The notes under the pieces were generated by a model. The model did not search any database. It had not been told where the DNA came from and saw only the letters and a program-made list of their open reading frames with translations. From the NCBI RefSeq assembly GCF_002355275.1, contig NZ_CP023449.1:3140001-3204000 (forward strand): a stretch of DNA of 64,000 nt. The letters are read 5' to 3'. Position 1 is the stretch's first letter; every line of letters begins with the position of its first letter. Origin of the DNA: Rhizorhabdus dicambivorans. GTDB taxonomy: Bacteria > Pseudomonadota > Alphaproteobacteria > Sphingomonadales > Sphingomonadaceae. The translations under genes and the position numbers were made by a program. Below are positions 45,001 to 51,591 of this stretch, one piece after another.

Positions 45001-45627
45001 TCCGTCACCCCAGCGCAGGCTGGGGTCCATGTCTGCTTCCACGGGCGATGATCCATCCACTCTGACGCCATCGATAGCCGCCAGAGACATGGACCCCAGC
45101 CTGCGCTGGGGTGACGGCTTTGGGTGGAGAGACGAGCGCGCCAAGGGGCCCTGCCAGTTGGGGTGCAGCCGCGCGCCTTCCTCCCCCAACACCATCCCGC
45201 CGCCGGGCATCACGATCAGCAACAGATCCTCAACATGATCGAGCAAGTCATTGATCTGCAGGATGCAATCGCCCTTGACCGCCCGGCGATTGCCCACCGT
45301 CAGCAGCCGGGTCAGCCGCCCCCAGCCATGGCGGGTCGCGGGATAGGCGACGATGTCGGGCGTCCCATCGCAGAAGACCAGCCGGGCGCCCGTCACCAGC
45401 CTGAAGTCGATATCGGGAAGCCCCTGCTCCTTCAGTTCCTCGCGAGCTTCGCGCAGTGCCTTCCACGCCCGCACCACGCCGGCCACCGTATTGCGATCGG
45501 CGATGCCGAGCCCGGCATGGCCCGCCGCGAGCGCCGCCGCGACCATCTCCCCGGCGTCCGAGGCGCCGCGCAGGAAGCTGTAATTGCTCGCCGCGACCAG
45601 CTCGACGAAGGGAACCGGCCCGTTCAT
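42088..45627 (-). CDS. dnaE2: Error-prone DNA polymerase III alpha-like (ImuC/DnaE2)
   Basis: A 1179-residue C-family polymerase for SOS mutagenesis across damage, acting with ImuA and ImuB. It starts FVELVAASNYSFLRGASDAGEM (PHP domain), has the catalytic palm region KVDILALGMLTCIRKAF and PDIDVDFEHERREEV (acidic residues), and an OB-fold near the C-terminus (RVAGVVLVRQRPGEGKAIFITLEDETG). ATG 45627 overlaps the imuB stop. Residues about 171-209 (from SPQRRLGSM to DPSLRWGDG) are encoded by an inserted palindromic repeat inside the PHP domain; the reading frame continues intact. Confidence 0.95.
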   Translation of the reverse strand: MNGPVPFVELVAASNYSFLRGASDAGEMVAAALAAGHAGLGIADRNTVAGVVRAWKALREAREELKEQGLPDIDFRLVTGARLVFCDGTPDIVAYPATRHGWGRLTRLLTVGNRRAVKGDCILQINDLLDHVEDLLLIVMPGGGMVLGEEGARLHPNWQGPLARSSLHPKPSPQRRLGSMSLAAIDGVRVDGSSPVEADMDPSLRWGDGIERTLEILTAAAPDRVWLGLAMPYSGRDKRRLAKLARIAAGVKNQKGDDQPHAPGNPVPLIATNDVLYATPQQRPLHDVVTCIRLGLKLEEAGTRIAANAERHLKPGREMARLFRDYPEAVEESLGLLDRIDFDLGQLRYEYPHEPVPEGWTPQGWLEHLVRKGIRWRYGTAPSRKVLRLVVTELKLVRKEQYAYYFLTVHDVVRFARSQGILCQGRGSAANSVICYVLGVTEVDPVANQLLFSRFISEDRKEPPDIDVDFEHERREEVMQYVYRRYGRHRAGIAGTVIHYRPRSAVREIAKVLGYSEDVAARLTSTIWGSFAAKMEEKRFHETGFDTGNVGIARLNMLVEQLLTFPRHLSQHVGGYVLTEDRLDETVPIHNAAMDDRTFIEWDKDDIDALCLMKVDILALGMLTCIRKAFALIETHIGRQYTIASIPPDQPDVYDMLCRGDSIGVFQVESRAQINMLPRLRPRELYDLVIQVAIVRPGPIQGGMVHPYLRRRAGKELVVYPSPGPAHDPDELREVLGKTLGVPLFQEQAMKLAIVAAGFTDAEANQLRRAMATFRNVGTMPKFERKMIDGMVKRGYPADFAARCFEQIKGFGSYGFPESHAQSFALLVYASSYIKCRYPAVFACALLNSQPMGFYAPAQIVRDAREHGVEVRAVDINNSGWDNGLERTSSTDDDHSDEGAGFSLALRIGLRQIDGFREAWAEALVAARGAGRFTGIEELARRARLPRRALRLLADADAFRSIGLDRRAALWEARRTPDGELPLFAAARARELGEEPDAMLPAMPLSEHVAADYQLTRLSLKGHPMQFLRGTFEREGVLSCREASEARNGRRARVAGVVLVRQRPGEGKAIFITLEDETGICNVLLWARTFEVQRRQVMASRLMVVEGEIQKSPEGVVHLMGAIVTDRTAELDRLSEDHRAQIELSRADVFEHPQPPRDHVPRGSHPRNVRILPKSRDFH
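45002..45117. repeat. REP-like inverted pair inserted within dnaE2
   Basis: Two identical 33-base arms in opposite orientation (45002-45034 and 45085-45117) enclose 50 bases. Each arm contains its own stem CCCCAGC-GCAG-GCTGGGG followed by TCCATGTCT. The layout is that of a paired REP or BIME-like element. It lies inside the dnaE2 reading frame without interrupting it. Confidence 0.9.
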
Positions 45628-47396
45628 GCAAACAGCCCGTGGATGTACCAGTCGGGACTCTTCGCCTCGCGCCCGTAGAGGCCGAGGCGGAACAGCCAGA
45701 AGCGGCGGCCCTTGCGATCCTCGACCCGGTAATAGTCGCGGCTGAGCCCGGCATTGTCGGCACGGCGCCACCACAGCGCGCCGATCCGCTCGGGCCCCTC
45801 GGCCAGCGTCACCTCATGCATCTCGCGCCGCCAGCGGAAGCGCGCGGGTGGGCCATCGGGGACATCCGCCATCATCACCTCGATCGGCTGGGGCGGATCG
45901 AAGATATGGGTGGGCCGCAAGGGCGGTTCGCCGGGCTCGGCCTCAGGCCAGGGTTCCGGCGAAGGGCCCGCCTCGATCGCGGGGAAGGCGAAGGCCGCCT
46001 GTTCGGGGATATGGCTGTCGCGCGGGGCGAGGCGGCGAACGCGGTTGCGGCCCAGCCGGGTTGAGAGCCGATCGAGCAACTGCGCCAGTTCGCCCTCGGT
46101 CAGCGCGCCGCCCTCCAGCGGAAGCTGGAGCGGCACGAGCGGCTCGAGCGCCGGCACCGACAGGCGGACCAGATCGAAGCCGAAGCCGGGATCGACCGGA
46201 TCCGCCAGCGCGGCCAGCCGCTCGTCGAACAGCCGCATCACCACCGCGACGTCGCGCACCGGCAGGCCGGTCTCGATCCGGAGCGCGCGGACGAGGCCAT
46301 CGGTGCGGAACAGCTGCGCCTCGAAGCGGCGGCCGCCGCGATGCGCCGCCTCCATGCGCCGCGCCGCCTGCCCCGCCAGCTCGCCGATCGCGGCGAGCGC
46401 GGCCTCGGTGCGACCGATCGGCTCGGCGAAGCGGCGTTCGAGCATCAAAGCCGGTTCGGGCCGCCGCGCGGTGATGCGGATGTCACGCCCGCCGGCGATG
46501 CGGCGGAGCTTGTCGCCGGCCGCCTCGCCGAAGCGCGCGGCGAGGAGCTGCGAGGGACGGGCTTCGAGATCGCCGAGTTTCTTGAGACCGGCGCGGCGGA
46601 GGGCGGTAGTGTCCTCCCCGTCCAGTTCGAGAGCCTCGACGGGGAGACTGCCTAGATCCTCCCTAAGCGCAGCTTGGGGAGGGGGACCATCCGCACAGCG
46701 GATGGTGGAGGGGTCTTCGACATTTGAGCGAGTGATGATGTGGGCCTTCTGCCCACGGCTGCTTTGCAGCCGGCTTCGCGCTTTCACCATGCCCCCGGCA
46801 TGGTGACGCGCTACGCCCCCTCCACCACGCCTGACGGCGCGGTCCCCCTCCCCATCCTTTGGATAGGGAGGAACTTTGGCATATCGCGCCAGAGCATGCG
46901 CCGCATCGGGGGTATCGCCCAGCGCCCTCAGCACCGTCAGACCCAGCCGCTCCAGTCGCGCGACCAGATCATCGCGCAGCGTCTCCTCGCCCCCGAACAG
47001 ATGCGCGCAGCCGCTGATGTCGAGGATCAGCCCGTCGGGCGGATCGAGCGCGACCATCGGGGTATAGCGGTCGCAGCCGTCGGCGATGCGTTCGAGGAAA
47101 CGGGCATCAGCCTTGAGATCGAGATCGGCCACGCCCAGTTGCGGTTCGCGCGCCCGCGCATCGGCGAGGCTGAGCCCCGGCGACAGGCCGAGCGCCAGCG
47201 CCGCACGGTTGACCGCGGCGAGGCGCATCGCGCCCCTTTGCTTCTCGACCAGCGCGAAGGGCGCGTCAGGCGGAAAGCCGGCCAGAGACGGCGGTATTGG
47301 CCTGCCCGTCCGGATCGCCCGCGCCAGCCGGTCGGCCGGCAGGAAGGGGAAGGCCAGCGCCAGATAGCGCCGTTTCCCGGAAAGCTTGCTCGTCAC
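45624..47396 (-). CDS. imuB: Y-family-like polymerase accessory protein ImuB
   Basis: A 590-residue protein related to Y-family polymerases, acting as the clamp-binding hub of the ImuA-ImuB-DnaE2 mutasome. The fold begins RRYLALAFPFLPADRLAR and shows ALSPGLSLADARAREPQL and LRRAGLKKLGDLEARPSQLLAARFG. The usual catalytic acidic residues of active Y polymerases are not evident, as expected for ImuB. GTG 47396 overlaps the end of imuA by 131 bases; the stop overlaps the dnaE2 start. Residues about 175-247 come from an inserted 216-base repeat (72 codons, frame kept). Confidence 0.93.
   Translation of the reverse strand: MTSKLSGKRRYLALAFPFLPADRLARAIRTGRPIPPSLAGFPPDAPFALVEKQRGAMRLAAVNRAALALGLSPGLSLADARAREPQLGVADLDLKADARFLERIADGCDRYTPMVALDPPDGLILDISGCAHLFGGEETLRDDLVARLERLGLTVLRALGDTPDAAHALARYAKVPPYPKDGEGDRAVRRGGGGVARHHAGGMVKARSRLQSSRGQKAHIITRSNVEDPSTIRCADGPPPQAALREDLGSLPVEALELDGEDTTALRRAGLKKLGDLEARPSQLLAARFGEAAGDKLRRIAGGRDIRITARRPEPALMLERRFAEPIGRTEAALAAIGELAGQAARRMEAAHRGGRRFEAQLFRTDGLVRALRIETGLPVRDVAVVMRLFDERLAALADPVDPGFGFDLVRLSVPALEPLVPLQLPLEGGALTEGELAQLLDRLSTRLGRNRVRRLAPRDSHIPEQAAFAFPAIEAGPSPEPWPEAEPGEPPLRPTHIFDPPQPIEVMMADVPDGPPARFRWRREMHEVTLAEGPERIGALWWRRADNAGLSRDYYRVEDRKGRRFWLFRLGLYGREAKSPDWYIHGLFA
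46657..46872. repeat. 216-base palindromic repeat element inserted in frame in imuB
   Basis: Outer arms of 32 bases lie at 46657-46688 and 46841-46872 in inverted orientation; both read TCCTCCCTA, a small stem, then GGGGAGGGGGACC. Inner segments ATCCGCACAGCGGAT and the CCCTCCACCA stretches are also inverted copies. The total length is exactly 72 codons and contains no stop in the imuB frame. Confidence 0.85.
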
Positions 47397-48087
47397 GATT
47401 CCACTCCAGCCGGGCGGTCAGACCCTCCAGTCCGCCGCGATGGCGCAGCAATTCCAATCCGATCGCCGGATGCCCCGGCGCCCCCGCCTCCAATGGCGCC
47501 GAGGCAAGCGACCGCACCCGCCAGCGGCTGTACGCGGCGCTTGGCGCGGGATCGGCGGCGGCCCGGAGCAGCAGCACCGTCACCCCCGATTTTTCCGCCG
47601 CGACGGCAAGGCGCCGACTCGCGGTCAGGTCCAGCCCCCGCGCCGCTTTCCACGGCTCAACCAGCAATGCGCCCAGCTGGGGGCAGCGTACCGCGTCCCC
47701 CGCCGCGCGCAGCAGCGCCGCCTCGTCGGGTGCCACCACCTCGATCAGCCGCGCGGGATCGAGGCCAAGCTCGGCCAGCCCCGGCCCGTAGAGCCGGCCC
47801 GCCGCCTTCACGCCATTGTCCTGCCGCAGCCAGAGCAGCGGCCCCTTCCCCATCCGCCCCCCACTTGCCTGGATAGCCAGCATCAAGGCCGCCCCCGCCA
47901 TGGCGGCGCGATCGTCGTCCTCGGCCGCGAACAGCTCGTGCAGCCGGCCCTTGGGCAGGCCACCGCCCAGCGGCGCATCGAGCATGGCGCTGCCCAACCG
48001 GAACAGCGCCACCCCCGCCGGCTTCGGCCCTTCGATCGCGCCGACGCGCGCGCGAAGGGCGGCCATGATGGTCCGCGACTCATGCAT
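47266..48087 (-). CDS. imuA: RecA-like mutasome protein ImuA
   Basis: A 273-residue RecA/SulA-like protein of the SOS mutasome. Marks: GVALFRLGSAMLDAPLGGGLPKGRLHELFA near 25-54, LWLRQDNGVKAAGRLYGPGLAELGLDPARLIEV and LTARLEWNRDEQAFRETAL near the end. It lacks a canonical Walker A lysine motif, as is usual. Start is ATG 48087 or, if the LexA box is to clear the coding region comfortably, ATG 48066 (MAALRARVGAIEG). First gene of imuA-imuB-dnaE2. Confidence 0.9.
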   Translation of the reverse strand: MHESRTIMAALRARVGAIEGPKPAGVALFRLGSAMLDAPLGGGLPKGRLHELFAAEDDDRAAMAGAALMLAIQASGGRMGKGPLLWLRQDNGVKAAGRLYGPGLAELGLDPARLIEVVAPDEAALLRAAGDAVRCPQLGALLVEPWKAARGLDLTASRRLAVAAEKSGVTVLLLRAAADPAPSAAYSRWRVRSLASAPLEAGAPGHPAIGLELLRHRGGLEGLTARLEWNRDEQAFRETALSGAGLPLPAGRPAGAGDPDGQANTAVSGRLSA

Positions 48088-48093
48088 GAAAAT

Positions 48094-48108
48094 GTTCTCT
48101 ATTTGTTC
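48094..48108. promoter_or_regulatory. LexA (SOS) box before imuA
   Basis: GTTC, seven bases (TCTATTT), GTTC: an exact match to the alphaproteobacterial LexA operator GTTC-N7-GTTC, placed 7 bases upstream of ATG 48087 (28 bases from ATG 48066). A third GTTC at 48113 is out of register. It predicts that imuA-imuB-dnaE2 is induced by DNA damage. Confidence 0.88.
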
Positions 48109-48146
48109 TTATGTTCCTTTGGCTGCGACAGAGTCAAGGGAGGCAT

Positions 48147-48431
48147 TCAGCGCGGCCACATCTGCGCGGCGTGCAGCACCCGCAAAATCGTCACGGCCCG
48201 TGCGTCTTCGGCATAGACGACAATGTAGCTTTTCCGGACCAGCATCTCGCGGGTGCCTGCGACCCGGCCAGCCTGATACATTTTTGGATTATCGACGAGT
48301 TGGGTAGCCTTGGCCTCGACGTCATCGAGCAGGGCGAGCGCAGCGTCCGGATTGTCATCCGAGATATAGTCGACGATCGCCAGCAGGTCGGCGCGCGCCG
48401 CCTCCCGCCATTCAAGCCTTGATTTGGCCAC
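48147..48431 (-). CDS. RelE/ParE family toxin
   Basis: A 94-residue toxin, start GTG 48431 (MAKSRLEWREAARADLLAIVDYISDDNPDAALALLDDVE). It shows the ParE/RelE pattern of two N-terminal helices followed by strands VAGTREMLVRKSYIVVYAEDARAVTILRVLHAAQMWP. ParE members poison gyrase and RelE members cut mRNA; sequence alone leans toward ParE-like because a catalytic RelE set is not evident. It overlaps the antitoxin gene by 20 bases. Confidence 0.88.
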   Translation of the reverse strand: MAKSRLEWREAARADLLAIVDYISDDNPDAALALLDDVEAKATQLVDNPKMYQAGRVAGTREMLVRKSYIVVYAEDARAVTILRVLHAAQMWPR

Positions 48432-48717
48432 GCCGCTTCCGCTCGATCAAGGCGCGGGTATCCGCCATGACCCGGTCATGCTCGACAGGCGGGTTGGTGT
48501 CGTCGAGCGCCTCCCGCACCTTCGCGCGGAACCAGGCATCATGCGCAACGGGATCGGCGACCAAGCCAGCGGGAAGCCCGCCCTCCTTCACAATGCGCGT
48601 CAACAATATCCGGACCGCATCGGACACGGTAAGCCCGACATTGGCGAGCGTTTCCGAAGCCTGTGCCTTGAGGGTTTCATCCACCCGGACGTGGAGCATC
48701 GAGGTCTGGGCGCCCAT
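48412..48717 (-). CDS. RelB/DinJ-type antitoxin
   Basis: A 101-residue antitoxin: ribbon-helix-helix N-terminus SMLHVRVDETLKAQASETLANVGLTVSDAVRILLTRIV (about 6-45) for DNA binding and a flexible C-terminal part (PVEHDRVMADTRALIERKRRGQ) for wrapping the toxin. ATG 48717 follows GGGAAGGAG. The pair is transcribed toward imuA, 60 bases upstream of it. A likely autoregulatory operator lies at 48743-48760. Confidence 0.88.
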   Translation of the reverse strand: MGAQTSMLHVRVDETLKAQASETLANVGLTVSDAVRILLTRIVKEGGLPAGLVADPVAHDAWFRAKVREALDDTNPPVEHDRVMADTRALIERKRRGQIKA

Positions 48718-48742
48718 GCGGAATCTCCTTCCCTCCCCATAT

Positions 48743-48760
48743 GTCTCTCATTTGAGTGAC
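48743..48760. promoter_or_regulatory. Candidate operator of the toxin-antitoxin operon
   Basis: GTCTCTCA, two bases, TGAGTGAC: an inverted repeat with seven of eight positions matching, 26 bases upstream of the antitoxin start, and in the only gap to the LysR gene. Expected binding site for the ribbon-helix-helix antitoxin. Confidence 0.5.
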
Positions 48761-48762
48761 AA

Positions 48763-49638
48763 TCAAGTGTCAGGAACCTCCCCCAGCAGCCAGGCCCGGA
48801 AATCGCGCATCGCCGGGCTGTCAGCGCGCGACATCAGGCGAGTCAGCCAGTAGCGACCGGTCATGATCTCGGCCGCGAACGGCCGCGCCAGTTGGCCCGA
48901 TCCCAGCAGCTTCCCGAACATCGCCGCCGGGGCCAGCGCGACGCCATGGCCGGCGAGCGCGGCGTCCACCATCAGGATCGAACTGTCGAACACCGGCCCG
49001 CGCAGGGGCGGACAGCCGGCACCCGCCGCCGCGAACCAGCGCGGCCATTCATCGGCGCGGTAGGAGCGCAGCAGCGCCTCGCCGGCGAGCATCGCCGGGT
49101 CGCCGCCGATCCGCCCCGCCACCTCGGGCGTGCAAAGCGGCGTGAGAGGCGCCGCCATCACCGGCTCGGCATGGATGCCATGCCACGCGCCGTCCCCGAA
49201 GCGAATGGCGAGATCGAGCCCCTCCCCGGCCAGATCGACGCGATTGTTGTTGGTCATCAGCCTGAGGTCGACATGCGGGTGCGTGGCGGTGAAGCCGGCG
49301 AGCCGATCGAGCAGCCAGCCAGTGGCGAAGGTGCCGACCACGCCGATCCGCAGCACCTCGCGCATATGCCCGCCCGCGAAGCGATCGAGCACCTCGCCCA
49401 TCCGATCGAAGGCGTCGGCGACGACCGGGATCAGCGCCTGCCCCTCGTCGGTCAGCGCCAGCCCGCGCGGCAGGCGGCGGAACAAGGGCGCACCCAACCG
49501 CCGTTCGAGCTGCGCGACCTGATGGCTGACCGCCCCCTGGCTGACGCACAGTTCGATCGCGGCGCGGGTGAAGTTGAGGTGGCGCGCCGCCGCCTCGAAG
49601 GCGCGCAGGGCGTTCAGCGGCAATTGGGCGCGATCCAT
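48763..49638 (-). CDS. LysR family regulator (AmpR/GcvA-like)
   Basis: A 291-residue LysR protein: helix-turn-helix LNALRAFEAAARHLNFTRAAIELCVSQGAVSHQVAQLERRLG at about 8-50 and a substrate-binding domain from about 90 (VLRIGVVGTFATGWLLDRLAGFTATHPHVDLRLMTNNN), the type seen in AmpR and GcvA. It is divergent from the B3 beta-lactamase gene, so it may control it in response to cell-wall fragments, as AmpR does. ATG 49638 (MDRAQLPL) is preferred to a TTG two codons earlier. A TCGACA/TGTCGA inverted repeat (49638-49673) overlaps the start region. Confidence 0.88.
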   Translation of the reverse strand: MDRAQLPLNALRAFEAAARHLNFTRAAIELCVSQGAVSHQVAQLERRLGAPLFRRLPRGLALTDEGQALIPVVADAFDRMGEVLDRFAGGHMREVLRIGVVGTFATGWLLDRLAGFTATHPHVDLRLMTNNNRVDLAGEGLDLAIRFGDGAWHGIHAEPVMAAPLTPLCTPEVAGRIGGDPAMLAGEALLRSYRADEWPRWFAAAGAGCPPLRGPVFDSSILMVDAALAGHGVALAPAAMFGKLLGSGQLARPFAAEIMTGRYWLTRLMSRADSPAMRDFRAWLLGEVPDT

Positions 49639-49747
49639 CGACAAGACATGAATCAGATTAGGGTCTCTGTCGAGAAATCATGCTTTGTGCGCCGGCGCCT
49701 TCTTCCGCACCCTGCTTGCTGTAAGGTCAGGAAAGCGAGGTTTCCCG

Positions 49748-50677
49748 ATGGGCAGGATGGCATTGCTTGGCATGAGCCTGGTTCTGGGTTCGACCGCGCT
49801 GCTGGCACAGGCGGCCTCCGATGATCCGCTGCTCAAACCGATCGAACCCGAGTTCGCCCAGCGCTGGCTGACGCCCCAGCCCGCCACCCGCATCCATGGC
49901 CGGACATGGCTGGTCGGCTTCGGCGGGCTCAACGTCGCCTTGATCAAGACCAGTGCCGGGCTGATCCTGATCGACGGGGCGGTGCCCCAGAGCGTGGCCG
50001 ACCTGAAGGCCAATATCCGTTCGGCCGGCTTCGACATCCGCGACGTCAGGCTGATCCTGAGCACCGAGCCGCATTACGACCATGCCGGCGGGCTGGCGGC
50101 GCTGGCCCGCGACAGCGGGGCGACCGTGCTGGCGAGCGCCCCGGCCGTCGCCGTGCTGCGCGCCGGCCGCAGCGGCGCCGACGACCCGCAGATGGCGTGG
50201 CTGCCGCCGCTGCCCTCCCCCGCCCGGCTGCGCGCGGTGAAGGATGGGGAGACGATCCGGCTCGGCGATACGGGGGTGACCGCGATCGCGACGCCGGGCC
50301 ACACCGCCGGATCGATGAGCTGGCGCTGGAAGAGCTGCGAGGAAGGCCGCTGCCTCCCGATCGTCTTCGCGTCGAGCCTCAACCCGGTCGCGGCGCCCGG
50401 CTATCGCTTCTCCGATCCGGCGCATGCCGCGACGGTGAGGTCCTTTCGGCGCAGCATCGCCCGGATGAAAAGGCTGGACTGCGGGATATTGCTGAGCGCG
50501 CATCCCGATCAGTCGGGCGGCGATGCCAAGCTGGCCCGCTTCCTGCAGCAGCCTCGCCCCAATCCGTTCGTGGATGCCAGGGCGTGCCGCGTCTATGGGG
50601 AGAGGTTCGAGGGGCTGCTCGACCGGAAGCTGGCGGAGGAGACGAAGGCCTCGGCCGCTGATCACGACTTCCAATAG
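49748..50677 (+). CDS. Subclass B3 metallo-beta-lactamase with Glu in the first metal position
   Basis: A 309-residue exported hydrolase, signal peptide ALLGMSLVLGSTALLAQAA. The core follows B3 enzymes: AQRWLTPQPATRIHGRTWLVGFGGLNVALIKTSAGLILIDG, STEPHYDHAGG, PGHTAGSMSW and LLSAHPD. Metal ligands visible are E107, H109, D111, H112, H185 and H252; position 107, normally His (standard numbering 116), is Glu. Cys197 and Cys202 may pair. It would hydrolyse penicillins, cephalosporins or carbapenems in the periplasm if active. ATG 49748; divergent from LysR. Confidence 0.88.
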   Translation: MGRMALLGMSLVLGSTALLAQAASDDPLLKPIEPEFAQRWLTPQPATRIHGRTWLVGFGGLNVALIKTSAGLILIDGAVPQSVADLKANIRSAGFDIRDVRLILSTEPHYDHAGGLAALARDSGATVLASAPAVAVLRAGRSGADDPQMAWLPPLPSPARLRAVKDGETIRLGDTGVTAIATPGHTAGSMSWRWKSCEEGRCLPIVFASSLNPVAAPGYRFSDPAHAATVRSFRRSIARMKRLDCGILLSAHPDQSGGDAKLARFLQQPRPNPFVDARACRVYGERFEGLLDRKLAEETKASAADHDFQ

Positions 50678-50683
50678 CCCACG

Positions 50684-50774
50684 CGTCACCCTGAACTTGT
50701 TTCAGGGTCCACTCCGCCGCCCGCTCCGGCGCTCCCGTGGACGGGTGGATGCTGAAACAAGTTCAGCATGACGG
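50684..50774. repeat. REP-like inverted pair after the beta-lactamase gene
   Basis: Arm 50684-50711 (CGTCACCCTGAACTTGTTTC and onward) and arm 50746-50774 are inverted copies differing at a few compensating positions: CCCTGAA/TTCAGGG in the first, GCTGAA/TTCAGC in the second, both around CTTGTTTCAG. Located between convergent genes, where it may also help end transcription. Confidence 0.85.
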
Positions 50775-50844
50775 CCAAATGGCCCGTGCTCCACCTTCAG
50801 GCGTCAACGGATGACGCTGCCCTGCTTCAGCCCGCCGTCCTGAT

Positions 50845-51591
50845 TCAATCCACCCCGACCAGCAGGCCGTCGCCGATCCAGCGGCCGAGCATCGCGCCCG
50901 CCGCCGCGACGCCCTGTTCCTCCCCGAGCAGGTCGATCAGCGCCGCGCAGATCGCGCCGAAGCTGGCGCCATCACGGGCCAGTTCGATCGCCCGCACCTC
51001 GCCCGGCTCGGCGGTGCGGAAGCAGGAGGTGAAGGCGTTGCGCCAGACCAGGACGGTGGCGGGTTCGGCCAGCCGCTCGGCGGGCGGCGGCATCTCCCCG
51101 GCCGACAGCGCCGACCAGATTGCCGCCGCGTTGCTGCGGAACGGCGCGGTCGTCAGCGTCGGGCCGAGCCGCAGCACCGCATGATCCCAGTCGACCGCAG
51201 CGAGCGCCGCCGGATCGAGCGGATCGGCATCGGGGCCGACAAACGCCTCCGACAGCGCCAGGTCGAGCCAGCCCAGCTCGGCGATCTCGGGATCGCCGGG
51301 GAACAGCAGTTCGAGCGTCTCGGGGAAATCCTTCGCATAGGCATCGAGCGTCCATGCGTGCGGCGGGGTGACGTCGATATGCGCCGCCGCCGTCGACAGG
51401 AAACGCTCCTCGCCGATCCACAGCCGCACCCGTTCGAATGCTTCCGACAGGCAGGCGACCAGCGAGGCGCGGTAATTGTTCTGGTAAACGTCGAGCCCGG
51501 CCCGCGCGCCCGGCCCCAGCCGTTCGGCGGCCTCGCCCGACGCATCGGCGATCCAGGCGCGGAAGTCGCGCTGCAGTTCCAGCAGGCTCAT
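50845..51591 (-). CDS. bufC: BufC/HvfC-like partner protein (DUF2063)
   Basis: A 248-residue protein of the DUF2063 family (putative DNA-binding domain in databases), starting MSLLELQRDFRAWIADASGEAAERLGPGARAGLDVYQNNYRASLVACLSEAFERVR. The N-terminal LDVYQNNYR segment is diagnostic. In bufferin operons this protein acts with the BufB enzyme to recognise and modify the precursor peptide. Its start overlaps the bufB stop (ATGA), showing coupled synthesis. Confidence 0.88.
   Translation of the reverse strand: MSLLELQRDFRAWIADASGEAAERLGPGARAGLDVYQNNYRASLVACLSEAFERVRLWIGEERFLSTAAAHIDVTPPHAWTLDAYAKDFPETLELLFPGDPEIAELGWLDLALSEAFVGPDADPLDPAALAAVDWDHAVLRLGPTLTTAPFRSNAAAIWSALSAGEMPPPAERLAEPATVLVWRNAFTSCFRTAEPGEVRAIELARDGASFGAICAALIDLLGEEQGVAAAGAMLGRWIGDGLLVGVD

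Noticed and set aside
43510-45051. A 513-codon plus-strand frame opposite dnaE2.
   Set aside because: Antisense shadow of the polymerase gene; no family features.
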